From the NCBI RefSeq assembly GCF_947179165.1, contig NC_077238.1, positions 69,981,257 through 70,045,256 on the forward strand: a stretch of DNA of 64,000 nucleotides. The letters are read 5' to 3'. The notes under the pieces were generated by a model that saw only the letters and a list, made by a program, of their open reading frames with translations, searched no databases and was not told where the DNA came from. The position numbers and the translations under genes are program-made. This document shows, piece after piece, positions 38,312 through 49,933 of the stretch. The DNA is from Solanum dulcamara. Its lineage: Eukaryota > Streptophyta > Magnoliopsida > Solanales > Solanaceae. Within the stretch, counting starts at the first letter, position 1; every line of letters starts with the position of its first letter.

Positions 38312-39740
38312 ATGGCTAGTACTAAAGCATTAGCTTCTACTGGACAAGGGGAGCTAGCCCTTAAGATTTCTACTAAGACTCCAGCTCGGGCTTAAGCTAG
38401 AGATAGAGCTAGAGGCTGAGGTAAGGGCCAAGGCCAAGGAGTGGCACCAGCCAGGGATTATAAGAGGGGTATTTCTCTTGAGCCTGCAATAGAGGCCAAA
38501 GGAGATCAGCTTCCCCTAGAGTATGCGGTAGCACCATTACAATAAGATACTCTACTAAGGGTTTTGGGCGTGCTCGAGACTATGGAAAAATTTGGCAGCC
38601 CAGCGGGCACACTATATACATAGCAAACCCAAGTAAGGGTCTAGGTTCTAGGCCAGCAGCATATTCCCGAGGTTCAGAAATAGGCGGGACAGCCGCTGGT
38701 AGTCCCTATAGTTGAGATTCCTCCAACACCAGTAGTTGAGGGTCAGGGTGCACTAGTAGCTACATTGACTGAGGATGAGCAGCACAGGTATGAAAAGTTT
38801 AGGAAGATGAACCCACCTCAATTTATGGGTGAGAAGGCCGAGGACACATATTAGTTTTTGACTACTTGCAGGGAGTTGCTGGAGACAATTGGGTTAATTG
38901 AGTCCCATGGTGTTCGTTATGTTACTTTTTAGCTTCATGGAAAGGCTAGAGAGTGATAGAGGAGATATTCCTAGTCTTTACCAGTTGGGTCTCCTACAGT
39001 GACTTAGGAAATGTTCACCAATGTTTTTTTATAATTATTTCATCCCTTGGAGTGTGAGGTAGGAGAGTCGCATAAGGTTTGAGAGCCTAAGGCAGGATGG
39101 GATATTTATTTTTGAGTATGAGGTTCGCTTTTGTTAGCTAGCCAAATATGCCGCCGCTATCATCTGTGATGAGATCGAAAGGGTCCGCCATTTCATAAGA
39201 GGTTTGAATTATTCTATTAGGCAATCATTATTTTGGGTATCTAGAGATTCATCCTCCTTTTAGTTTGTGGTTAGTGCCACCAAAGAGCCAGAATTGATGG
39301 AGAGGGAAGAGTTTGGTGACCCCTAGAGAGCTCGTTCATCTAGTTAGAACTCTAGTGCCTTATGTGAGGGCAGATATGTTAAATATGGTAGTGGTTCTTT
39401 CAAGCATTGCTGGGTTAATTCATCTTTACCGACATTTGAGAGCAGACAAGGTCATTGTGGTTTGTATAATTTGGGTCAGAGTTTGTTTGATTCACAGCAG
39501 AGGCCTATGATTTGGGGTGGTTATAGTATCCCTCCTATTGTGTTGCAGCTGTTGTCCTCTCCAAGATCATGTTTGGGGTTTTGATACTTGGACTATTTGG
39601 TCCGATGGTTCCCCATGTAGACTCATTTTGGTATGCACCATTCTTATATAGTGGCACCAGTTAAGGGTTTGATATCACCAGCTAGACGTTCATCCCTACA
39701 AACCTGGGTCATCATAGGGATTAGTTCGATAGAGGTGTTC
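38312..39740 (+). pseudogene. B2 gag (heavily broken)
   Basis: Starts MASTKALASTGQGE at 38312 and aligns with the B1 gag. RKMNPPQFMGEKAEDTY lies near 38803 and TTCRELLETIGLIESHGVRY near 38860, with stops in every following stretch and a frame change near 39030. There is only a trace of the zinc knuckle near 39570. Confidence 0.72.
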
Positions 39741-40330
39741 GTATCGGAGGTAGGGAGCGGGTGATGCCCTAGTACGATAGGGTGGTAGAGGAGTTTCTCA
39801 TACAAGTGGCAGATAGGGAGCTCATTGCCATACTTTTCCAGGTAGACCTAAAGCTGATACCTCCGATGCAGTTATCATATGTATTATTCCTATCTGCCAT
39901 CCCCACATCTGTGTTATTTGATCCTAGCTCCAATTATTTATATGTATCTACATATTTCATATCTTAGTTTCACATGCTATGTGATCATATTCCCATGCCC
40001 GTGAATGTTTCTACCCCAGTAGGAGAAGCCTTAGTAGTGGATTAGGTGTATCGATCCTGTCTTGTACCCTTGGTGGGTTATGAGATGTGGGTGGATATGA
40101 TTATCCTTGACATGGTAGATTTTGATGTTATTTTGGGTGTGGACTGGTTATCTTTGTATCATGCTATTCTTGATTGTTATGACAAGACTGTGACCTTGGC
40201 TATGCCTGGTAGGTCTAGGATAGAGTGGAAAGGTTCGGGTGGTTCTTATCCTAGCAATGTTATTTCACACATTCGGGACCAAAAGTTCATTGATAGGGGT
40301 TGTTTGGCTTATTTGGCATTTATTCGATAC
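39741..40330 (+). pseudogene. B2 protease (broken)
   Basis: Aligns with B1 protease. LFDPSSNYLYVS near 39917 is the mutated active-site turn (D-P-S). An open piece at 40046-40339 carries VDMIILDMVDFDVILGVDWL and LAMPGRSRIEWKGSG. Confidence 0.7.
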
Positions 40331-42287
40331 CATTATTGAGCCACCTTCTATGGAGTTTATTCCTGTAGTTCGAGAGTTCATAGATGTATTTCCTACCAAT
40401 CTTCCAGGGGTTCCACCTAACAGGGATATTGACTTCATTATTGACCTTGAGCCTATCACCAAGCCCATTTCTATATCTCCTTATCATAGGGCTCTAGACA
40501 AGTTAAAAGAGCTAAAAAAGCAGCTTTAGGATCTATTGAGTAAGAGGTTTAGAGCATATTTGGATGGGCTTAAAAAAAGTAACTTTTATGTATGAAGTGC
40601 TTTTAGAACTTTGAAGCGCTGAAAGTTATTTTTATAAATAAGTAGTTGAGTGTTTGGATAAAAGTGCTTATATTGAAAATAAGTATTTAAATTTTAGGGT
40701 TAAAAGAATAAAAAGAATAAAAAGGGTAGTTTGGGAATTTAGTTAAAATATAAGGAATATAAAAGTAATTTTCATGGTTAAACAAATTGGCTTTAAGCAC
40801 TTAGAAAAAAAAAGTTAGAAATCCTAACTTTTCATTTTTGACTGACTTAAGAACTTTATGGCTTAAAGTTAGCATTAGGCAAACACGTCCAAAAGCTAAA
40901 AAGGGGCTTTAAGTTGGTTTTGACCAACTTAAAGCCCATCCAAATGGGCTCTTATTTGCCTTAGTGTTTCTCCTTGGGTTGCCCTGGTCTTATTTATGAA
41001 GAAGAAGGACATGTCCATGAGGAAGTGTATCGACTATAGACAGTTGAACAAGGTGGCTTTCAAGAACAAATACCCTCTTCCCCGTATAGATGATTTTTTG
41101 ATCAACTCTAGGGAGAGGCCTTATTCTCTAAGATCGATTTGAGATTCAGGTATCATTAGTTGAGGATCTGGCCTTCAAGTATTCTTAATACTGCCTTTCA
41201 AACCAGATATGGCCACTATGAGTTTCTTATTATCTTTTTTGGGATGATTAATGCCCCAGCAAAATTTATGGAGTTGATGAATGGGGTGTTTTATCTGTAT
41301 CTGGATTCATTTGTGATTTCCTTTATTGATGATATCTTGTTTTACTCCAAGACTAAGGCAGATCATGTGCAACACCTGAGGACTGTGCTCCAGAGGCTTA
41401 AGGAGAAGAAGCTTTATGTCAGGTTGTCCAAGTGAGAGTTTTGGTTGAGTTCAGTGGCATTCTTAGGGAATGTGGTGTCCAAGGAGATTATTAGAGTCGA
41501 TACAACAAAGATTGAGGAAGTCTCAGGATGTAGTTGACCCACTTCAGCTACAGAGATTCACAGTTTTGTAGGCTATGCTGGATATTATCATCATTTCATA
41601 CAAGGTTTCTCTATGATAGCAGCTCCATTGAACAGACTCACTTAGAAAAATATGGTATTTCATTGGTCGGATGAGTGTGAGGAGAGATTCTAAAAACTTA
41701 AGGTATTATTGACTATCGCACTTGTATTGACCTTGCCTGAGGAGGGTGTTGACTCCAGTGTTTATTGTGGTGCATCATGGGTGGGTTTAGGTAGAATGTT
41801 GATGCAAAAGGGGAAGGTGGTTACCTATGCTTCGAGGCAGTTGAAGAAGCATAAAAAGAATTATCCCACCCATGACTTAGAGTTGGCAGTGGTTATCTTT
41901 GTTTTGAAGTTATGGGTGCATTATTGTAAGAAGTTCATTGTGAGATATTCACCGATCACCGAAGTCTGCAAAATATATCTTCAGCCAGCGGGGACTTGAA
42001 TTTGATGCAAATGTGGTGGATTGAGCTTCTAAAGGATTATAACTTTTCTATTTTATATCACCCCAGGATGGAAAATGTGGTGGCCGATACATTGATTAGG
42101 AAGACTTCTATCATGAGAAGTCTTGTACCTATTCGAGCCAAGAAGTGAACCTTGACTAGAGATGTTTAGATATTGGCCAATGGGTTGGTGAGATTGCGAC
42201 TTTCTGAGGATGGCTGAGTGCTTGCTTTCATAGAGGCCGACTCTTCTTTGATAAATTAGATCCATAAGAGAAAGTTTGAGGATGAGA
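40331..42287 (+). pseudogene. B2 RT-RNase H, split by a MITE and truncated
   Basis: Polymerase remnant starting FPTNLPGVPPNRDIDFI near 40389. It is interrupted at 40552-40951 by a MITE, then continues [19 protein letters not shown] near 41024, [19 protein letters not shown] and FIDDILFYS near 41322. RNase H includes [20 protein letters not shown] (41818-41880) and [14 protein letters not shown], and a VVADTL relic near 42080. It stops at 42287, where B1 continues into integrase, so integrase and the 3' LTR are lost. Confidence 0.8.
40552..40951. mobile_element. Tourist-like MITE, 400 bp
   Basis: Terminal inverted repeats of about 24 bp begin GAGCATATTTGGATGGGCTT (left) and, read inward from the right, GAGCCCATTTGGATGGGCTT. 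It is flanked by TTA on both sides (40549-40551 and 40952-40954). The empty site is seen in B1 at about 20860, where the RT reads straight through GGTTTATTCGCCC. TTA target duplications fit the PIF/Harbinger superfamily. A perfect 15-bp hairpin lies at 40904-40918 and 40923-40937. It has no coding capacity. Confidence 0.88.
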
Positions 42288-42923
42288 CACTAATCATCAT
42301 CTTAAGAACCTTGATTACCAATACATCATCAACTATATGAATAATAGGTTAGTGGGATGGAAATCTTAATTGTTATCTCCAGCAGGAAAAATCACTCTAA
42401 TCAAATCTGTGCTAGCTTCCACTCCTATCTACGCGATGCAATGTAATTTACTACCTCAAAACACTCATAAGAATATTGATCATATCTAAAGAAACTTTCT
42501 TTGGTGATCCACACTGGAAAAGAGGAAGCTCCACCTAGCAAATTAGAACCTAGTAACTTCTCCCTTCGAATATGGAGGGTTGGGTCTCCAAAAAAAGGAT
42601 GGAAAATATATTAACCTTCTAGCAAGCTTAAATTGGAGATTTTTAAAAATCAAAAACCACCTTTGTGTCAAGGTTCACTCTAGTAAATACCATAATAGAA
42701 ACCAATACCATATTCTCCATCACTACCCTTATGACTTTTATATATGGAAGAGCCTTGATAGATCTTACTCTCTTTTAAAAAAAGGTATATCTTGGAATTT
42801 TGGCCAGGTAAATAATATTAAGCTCTGGGAAGAAAAACTGATTGAAGCTACATACTCTCTGTGGAAAGTTATCCAAGGGCCTATAAAGGAAAAAGAAGAA
42901 GATATGTTGTTAAAATGCATTCT
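42288..42923 (+). mobile_element. LINE, left segment (RT C-terminal part)
   Basis: Translation of one frame gives MNNRLVGWKS, LLSPAGKITLIKSVLASTPI, NIDHI-RNFLW and PFEYGGLGLQKKDGKYINLL, the thumb/connection region after RT in plant L1-type LINEs. It starts abruptly next to truncated B2 sequence, as expected of a 5'-truncated LINE. A few stops (TAA at about 42368, TAG, TGA) break it. It is interrupted by element E after CATTCT at 42923 and continues at 51630. Confidence 0.85.
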
Positions 42924-44726
42924 TGTAATGATCTTCCCCCGTCGTTAGGAATAGGCCAATGGGGAATGATTTTGGGCTAGAAAATTTTGGGTAGTAACTT
43001 CGAAAAAAATTACCCTAGGCCAGACTTGGACCAATTCTGAGTTAGGTGAGTTCTAAGGTGATCATGTGAATGGTGGAAGATAATATATCTAATTTATTTG
43101 GATAAGCTAATATCCAAGGCAATACAGAGCATTTATGACTTCGTGGAATCGCATTCAGGCGAGTAAAACTCCTAGAATCAAATTTCGTGTGAAGGTTATA
43201 TTTTAATACATCTTGGGAAGAGGGTGTGTTGTGAAATAGGGTCTTGGAACTCAAACTCTGAGCTCTCTATTTCTATGCAATCCACCATAGCGGGATATTT
43301 CCCGCTAGAGCAGGACTGTCGCGAGACTTAAGTCGGGAAAAACCCCAAAATAGTCTATTTCTGCAAAAATAGTTCCTAAGACTTTAGGAGGCTACCTAGG
43401 GTGATTTCCATCGATTTCCCACGAATTTCCATGCTAAAGGTAATAATTTTAGTCCCTAAATTTATCCTTTGATTCCTAGAACCTAGAAACTATAGTTGGT
43501 AATCATTGTGGGAGGGTTTAAAATGAAAACTAATGGTGGAAAATAGCCCCAGGGTGGTGTTAGGATAATGAATTTGTCTCTAGGATGAGAATTATGTTAT
43601 TTTTCATGATAGTTTGGTCATTGTGTTGATCCTTTATATGTATTTACTGTTTCTAGACCAAGAACAATAGGAACGAGCCCAGAAAGGGAAAAACTTTTGT
43701 ACTGTAAGGTTGTTAAAGCTTGAATTTGAGGTAGGTGATGGTCTTGTTTCCTGTATGTTTTTGATATACTTGTTAAATTGCTTAATGAAATGCCTATATG
43801 TAAATAAATAGGGAAACATGCTCGATTATATGTGAAATGATCACTTGTTAGCCTATTTTATGATGAACATGTTCTTAGTGAATATAATGTGGTAAATACT
43901 GAATGTATTTGTGATTGTGGTATGTTTGGATTGGGTGTCACATTTTGACACATAAACTACATCGGGTGTCATATTCTGACATATATTTGTATTAGATGTC
44001 ATATTCTGTCATATATTTAGATCGGGTGTCACGTTCTAACACAGAGTTGGTTATTTGAAGGTCCTCTCAGAGGACCCTTGTGTGAAGTTATAGCATGTTA
44101 AAGATATTGAATTGTGATCTTGCTGAATATGGTTGAAGATAATTTTGGTTAACTTATTTTGTATATGTGTATGCTTGTTATATTTAATTTACTTATTTAT
44201 GATCTGGTTATTGCTAACCACGCGATCATACCAGTACATTATTTTTTATGTGTAGTGATACTACACTTGCTCTACCTTTGTTGAGTATAGGGCATATTCA
44301 TTAGGCTGCAGAGATACCTCGTTTAGAAGAGTAATACTTGTTCGAGTTCAAGGGTGAGCTATTTATTTCAAGCTGCCATGGACTCTTCTTTGTTCTAGTC
44401 CTTTTTCCAAGACTAAGATTTCAAACACTATTTTAGTATTATGACTTCATTTTGGGGGTTTTCCCCTTTCGTATGCTGATATTTGGTTGTAGTTTTGGTA
44501 CGGATGACTTTAAGTTCCTACAATGTGTTTTCTTCCGCATATTTGGGTTGATAACTAGTTAGTTTTGAGTTTAGGAGAAATCATTATCTAGTTATTGATT
44601 TAAACCTACTTCCGCCGACTTTAACTTTTAGTATACCTCGCGATTATTGTTGTTAGGCTATTGAAAATGGTTATCCCACTAGAGGGTTAGTGTGGGTGCC
44701 AGTCGTGGTGGGTTAGGGTCGTGACA
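42924..44726 (+). repeat. Element E 5' LTR
   Basis: 1803 bp from TGTAATGATCTTCC to ...GGGTCGTGACA. Collinear with 49934-51624, which lacks about 50 bp around the TCTATGCAATCCACC segment near 43270. It contains the TGTCA/TGACA dyad array. Confidence 0.9.
43935..44042 (+). repeat. Dyad repeat array in E 5' LTR
   Basis: Four units of about 30 bp, each centred on GTGTCACATTTTGACAC or a variant. Each unit is itself a near-palindrome (TGTCA facing TGACA around a T-rich centre). Units start at about 43935, 43966, 43996 and 44026. Confidence 0.85.
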
Positions 44727-44730
44727 AAGT

Positions 44731-44743
44731 TTTTATTAGAGCC
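44731..44743 (+). other. Element E primer binding site (degraded)
   Basis: TTTTATTAGAGCC sits four bases after the LTR end, where the iMet-complementary site is expected, and keeps TATTAGAGCC. Confidence 0.6.
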
Positions 44744-44945
44744 TAGTTTCATTGATCTCGTCATACCAAAATGAGTCTAGTAGAGTCTTATGGAATGGTA
44801 TGCAGACATCTGTACTTTTGTTTTGAGAGGCTACATAATTTTAGGAAAAGTTTCATTGTTTCTTTCCTTTGTGCTATAACTTGATTCTAATTGGTATCTA
44901 GCAATCCAAATTTATATCTAACCTCTTTCACTATCTTATCCGTAG

Positions 44946-46310
44946 ATGGTCAATACTCGCTATAATAATGTAAGGTCTGTAGCTCCAGTGGAGCCATAGG
45001 AAGAGCCAACCATTTGAGGGAATGGTACAGAAAGAGGCAGGTGAGGGAGATGAGGCAGGGGTAGAGGGAGAGCAACACCCATCGAGGTGGAAGTTCTTAT
45101 TAAGGAGGTGCTAGTAGGTAAGGCCCCTCCTGCTCCCATAATGAATTATAGGAAGAGGTAGAAGTTGGAGAGGAAGAAGAGCATGCTGAGCAAGAGGAGG
45201 ACACCCAGGCTGGAGTTGCTGGTATTCCCCCTCTAGACCCCATACTAGCTCAGTAAATCATGGCTTTCTTGAGTGAGTTGGCCGGCACTAGAGCCATTAG
45301 AACCTTGCTCGCAGCACCATCTCCTATTGCTCATCCTGTTGTTACTGCATCTCAGCTAGCAGATGAGATGGTAGGTACTGATGCCTTCTTCAGACCACTC
45401 ATGGGTCCAGTAAATACCGGTACAGACTATAACATGCTCACCAAGTTCCTAAAACTCAAACCTCCAGTCTTTCATGAGAGTGAAAATGAAAATGCGTATG
45501 AGTTTAATATTGAGTGCTACAAGAGGTTTCACAAGCTGGGTATAGTGCACCAACATGGAGTGGAGTTTGTGATATTTTAGCTGTAGGATGAGGCCAAGCA
45601 TGGTGAAGGGTTTATGTAGAGTGTCGTTTGCCCGTGTTTCCCCCACTTACTTGGGTTTATTTCATGCCTTGTTCCTAGAAAAGTATGTTCCCCGCACTTT
45701 AACAGATCAAAAGAAAGATGAGTTTATGACCCTGGAGAAGGAAAGGTTATCAGTGGATGGTTATGAGGCCAAGTTTCATACGTTGTCCAGGTGTGCTACT
45801 CAGCTAGTCAGCATAGAGGAGTAGAGGATCAGGTTGTTTGTGAAAGGATTAAACCCTGAGTTGCAGGTATTATCCATCCATATGACTTCGTCTTATAGGA
45901 GTTCCAATGAATTCACCAACTTTGTTAAGAAGGTTGAAGGTCTGAGAAGAGATGGGCAAGCTAAAGCTTTGGCTAAGAAGCCCAAGAGTATAGGTATCTT
46001 CCAAGGATCCTATTCTAGAGGGTCAGGAAGGCCAGTGACTGCAGCCCGGCCAATTCAATCAGTGCTTCCCACTTTTACTGGTAGTTATTTAAGTACTCCA
46101 TGGCAACATCAGACCCATGAGTATTAGGGAACATCATTCCCAGGTTGTCGCTCATCTTTTGATCGCGGTTGTTTTAATTATGGAGAGCCAGGACAGATAT
46201 GGAGGGAGTGTCTTTACCCCTGTAGGACAGTTTCAGCACCCTAGTAGGTCAGAATAGTACTACCAGCAACTGGGGGAGCAATGGCAGAGGACGTTCACAA
46301 GGTGGGCGAA
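44946..46310 (+). pseudogene. Element E gag (broken)
   Basis: Starts MVNTRYNNVRSVAPVEP at 44946, followed by a Gly-Arg-rich stretch (about 45030-45080) and an acidic Glu-rich piece. The capsid is open at 45260-45580 (YNMLTKFLKLKPPVFHESEN), shifts frame near 45585, then 45588-45824 has FHALFLEKYVPRTL and YEAKFHTLSRCAT, and 45834-46127 has FVKGLNPELQVLSIH. The zinc knuckle near 46168 reads CFNYGEPGQIWREC: the second Cys is Tyr and the His is Gln, so zinc binding is lost. Confidence 0.82.
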
Positions 46311-46318
46311 AAGGAAAT

Positions 46319-46880
46319 TTGAGAGGCCATGGGGGCTGGGGTAATGGTAGTGCAGGTCGAGGAGCATCCCATCCAGGTAGGGAGGTAGCCCATGAGGATG
46401 ATCGAGCTCAATTTTATGCTTTTCCCAGTAAGACCGAGGTAGAGGCGTCTGAAGTAGTGATCATAGGTACTATTTTTGTCTGTGACTGGATGGCTACTAT
46501 TTTGTTTGATTCTGGTCAAACTTTTTCTTATATGTCTGTGAAATATGCCTTGGGTTTTGATGTACTGTGTGATATACTAGATGCCCCTTTTCATGTTTCT
46601 ACCCCTATTGGAGAGTCAGTCATAGTCACCCATATGTATCGTACTTGTTTTGTTGTGTTTATGGGATATCAGACTTGGGTTGACTTAGTGATCTTAGACA
46701 TGACAGATTTTGATGTGATCTTAGGCATGACTTGGTTCTCCCCCTACTTTGTTGTACTTAATTGCAATGCAAAAACTATGGCTTTAGAGATTCTAGGGAG
46801 GGAAAGGTTAGAGTAGGAAGGGATGTACAAGCCTAAGACATCTAAGGTCATATCTTTTCTCCAGGCTAGAAAAATGGCGG
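46319..46880 (+). pseudogene. Element E aspartic protease, mostly open
   Basis: A 165-codon open stretch (46319-46816) covers the whole protease: [15 protein letters not shown], the active-site turn [13 protein letters not shown] near 46500 with the catalytic D-S-G present, [20 protein letters not shown], and [15 protein letters not shown] near 46706. This is the best-preserved protease in the window and the only one with its catalytic triplet. It would cleave Gag-Pol in the particle, but flanking gag and RT are broken. Confidence 0.82.
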
Positions 46881-46939
46881 GTAGGGTTAGTTGGCCTATT
46901 TGTCCCATACTCGGAATGTGAATGTAGAGTCTCCTTCTA

Positions 46940-48300
46940 TTGAGTCTATTTCAGTAGTGTGTGAATTTCTAGAAGTATTCCCTCAGGCTTTCCTGGTATG
47001 CCTTCTGATTGAGATATCGATTTCTGCATTGACTTAGAGCCAGGTAGTCGTACTATTTCCATTTCTCCATACCTTATAGCTCCGACAGAGTTAAGAGAGC
47101 TTAAGGCTCAGATTCAGGAGCTTCTTGATAATGCGTTCATTCATCCTAGTGCTTCCCCTTGGGGTTCTCCAGTGTTGTTTGTCAAGAAAAAGAATTGTAG
47201 TATGAGAATGTGCATTGACTACTGACAATTAAATAAGGTCACCATTAGAAATAAATAACCTTTGCCTCGTATTGATGACCTTTTTGACTAGTTACAAGGT
47301 GCTTCAGTCTTTTCTAAGATTGATCTCAGGTCTGGGTATCATCAGTTGAAAATTAGGCTTGAAGATGTGCCCAAAGCAACTTTTAGAACCAGGTACGAAC
47401 ACTATAAATTTTTGGTGATGTCCTTTGGGTTGACTAATGCACTTGCAACCTTCATGAGTTTGATGAATAGGGTTTTTAAGATGTTCCTGGATTCATTCGT
47501 AATAGTGTTTATAGATGATATATTGGTATATTTAGATAGTAAACAGAAACATGCAGATCATCTTTGAACTATTTTAGGTGTTTTAGAAAGACAAAAATTA
47601 TATGCAAAATTGTCTAAGTGTAAATTTTGGCTTCCTTTAGTTTCTTTTTAGGCCATGTTATTTCAAAATAAGGGGTAATGGTGGACCCACAAAAGATTGA
47701 GGCAATTAAGAATTGAGCTAGGCCTAGTTCCGTAACTGAGGTTAGAAGTTTTGTGGGACTGGCCAATCATTATCGTCGGTTCATGAAAAACTTTAACTCT
47801 ATTGCTATTCACTTGAACAAGTGGACCAAAAAGGAGGTGTCATTCATGTAGACTGATAAATGTGAAGAGAGCTTCAAAAAGCTCAAGACTCTTCTAACCA
47901 TAACACCAATTTTGACCCTTTCGGTCAAAGCTAAATACATCATTATTTATTGTGATGTTTCACATTCCGGTTTGGGTATTGTGTTAATGCAAGATAAGAA
48001 TGTTGTAGCATATGATTCGCGACAATTGAAGGTGCATGAGAGGAACTACCTTACTTATGACTTAGAGTTGGTAGCGGTAGTATTTGTACTGAAAATCTAC
48101 ACATTATCTGTATAGCATCAAGTGTAAGGTGTTTACTGATCACCACAACATACAACACATGTTCACCTAGAAGAACTTTAATTTGAGATAGCGAAGGTGG
48201 ATGGAGTTTCTTAATGACTATGACGTCACTATTTAGTACTATCCAAGTAAGACTAATATGGTAGCAGACGCATTGAGCCATAAACCAATGAGCATGGGCA
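46940..48300 (+). pseudogene. Element E RT-RNase H (broken)
   Basis: Polymerase remnant: [20 protein letters not shown] near 47164, then a TGA where Arg is expected, [16 protein letters not shown] near 47311, [18 protein letters not shown] (Pro to Leu in the NAP motif) and [11 protein letters not shown] near 47509. RNase H is open at 47912-48115 ([37 protein letters not shown]), and a MVADALSHK relic lies at 48258. Stops at 47222, 47257 and 47290 and frame changes near 47640 and 48110 break it. Confidence 0.82.
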
Positions 48301-49850
48301 GTCTAGCCTGTTTGGGGGTCCTTAAGTGGCCCTTGGCTAGAGAAATTCAAGCCTTGGAAGCCAGGTTCATGAGGCTAGGCATCTCAGAGAAAGGTGGGAT
48401 AGTGGTCGGAGTTGATTTGAGGCCTAGTTTTATAGAAGAGATCAAGACTAAGCAGTTTGAAATTGTTAACTTAATTGAAATTAGAGGAAAAGTATTGATG
48501 GCAAAGGATCAAGACTCAACACTTGATGCAGGTGGGGTGCTCCACTTTAAGGAAAGGATTTGTGTTCTCGAGTAGATGGACTAATTTAGAAAATCCTGTC
48601 CAAATCTCATAGTTCACGATACTCTATTCACCCTGGGGTGACTAAGTTGTATCAAGACTTGAAATGGTTATATTGGTGGCCGAGAATGAAGAAAGATATA
48701 GTTGAATATGTATCTAATTTTCAGAACTGCCAACAAGTGAAGTATGAGCACCAAAGACTTCCAGGGTTGCTTCAAAGAATGCCCATTCCTGAATGGAAGA
48801 ATAAGAGGATAGCCACAGACTCTGTGGTGGGACTTCCCAAGACTTTGGGGAAGTATGACTCCATTTGGGTGGTGGTTGAAAGGTTAACAAAGTCAGCCAC
48901 TTTACACCAGATAGAGTGGATTACAATGCACAATAGCTAGCTAGGATTTATGTGAACAAAATAGTAGGGCTGCATGGGGTGCCCCTTTTTATTATTTCAG
49001 TCTGTGATACGCAGTTCACTTCCACACTTTGGGGATAGTTGCATGAAGAGTTAGGCCCTCAACTCACTTTCAGCACCACTTTCCATCCACAGACAAATGA
49101 ACAATAAGAGAGGATTATCCAAGTACTAGAATACATGTTGAGGGCATGTGTGATCGACTCTGGGATATTGGGATAAAAATTTTCCCTTATGTGAGTTCTC
49201 CTATAATAATAGCTACCAATCCAGCATCGAGATTGCACCATTTGAAGCAATTTATGGGAGGGGATATTGATCTCCCATAGGGTGGTTTAAAGCTGAAGAA
49301 ATAGAGTCATTGGGGGTAGACTTAGTGAGGGACACTCAGGATAAGGTAAGAAGCATCCAAGATAAGCTTCTAGCAGCTCAAAGTCATCAAAAAGAGTACA
49401 CTGACCGTAACATAAAGGATATTATATTCGATACTAGTGAACAAGTACTTCTAAAAGTGTCACCCATTAAAGGGGTGATGAGATTCGGCAAGAAGAGCAA
49501 ACTCAATCCTCTCTATATTGGCCCTTTTAAGATTTTTGACTGTATAGGGTCAGTGGCGTACAGATTGGACTTACCACTTAGATTGTCTAGGGTACACCCA
49601 GTGTTCTATGTATCAATGCTGGAGAAATACTATAGGGATGGAGACTATATCATTAAATGGGACTCTGTGTTTTTAGATAATGAACTTCAGTATGAGAAAG
49701 AGCCAGTGGTCATTCTTGATCATGATGTCCGAAAGTTGAGGACTAAAGAGATAAATATGGTCAAGGTACAATGAAAACATCGATTAGTGGAGGAAGCTAC
49801 TTGGGATACTGAAAAGGATATGCGAGACAAGTATCCTCAACTGTTCGATA
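48301..49850 (+). pseudogene. Element E integrase and chromodomain-like tail
   Basis: Open piece 48638-48940 covers the end of the zinc domain (KLYQDLKWLYWWPRMKKDI, then NFQNCQQVK with the first Cys changed to Phe) and the start of the core (DSVVGLPKTLGKYDSIWVV, in which the catalytic Asp context is altered). A degraded middle follows, then APFEAIYGRG (about 49238). Open piece 49310-49774 has FGKKSKLNPLYIGPFKIFD and RVHPVFYVSMLEKYY. The tail after a TGA at 49772, VEEATWDTEKDMRDKYPQLF, is the chromodomain-like motif. Confidence 0.82.
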
Positions 49851-49933
49851 AAACAGGTATTACTCTATCTCTACTTTAGCGCTATTTTCCCTAGTTAGTC
49901 ACTCGGGAAAGAGTGATGGGTAAATTAGTATAT

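Noticed and set aside
43935..44042. CRISPR-like regularly spaced repeats
   Set aside because: The linkers are as short as the repeats and drift with them, the array lies in both LTRs of a plant retrotransposon, and nothing prokaryotic is present.
49059..49250. Reverse-strand ORF overlapping E integrase
   Set aside because: Shadow of the integrase core on the other strand; no independent support.
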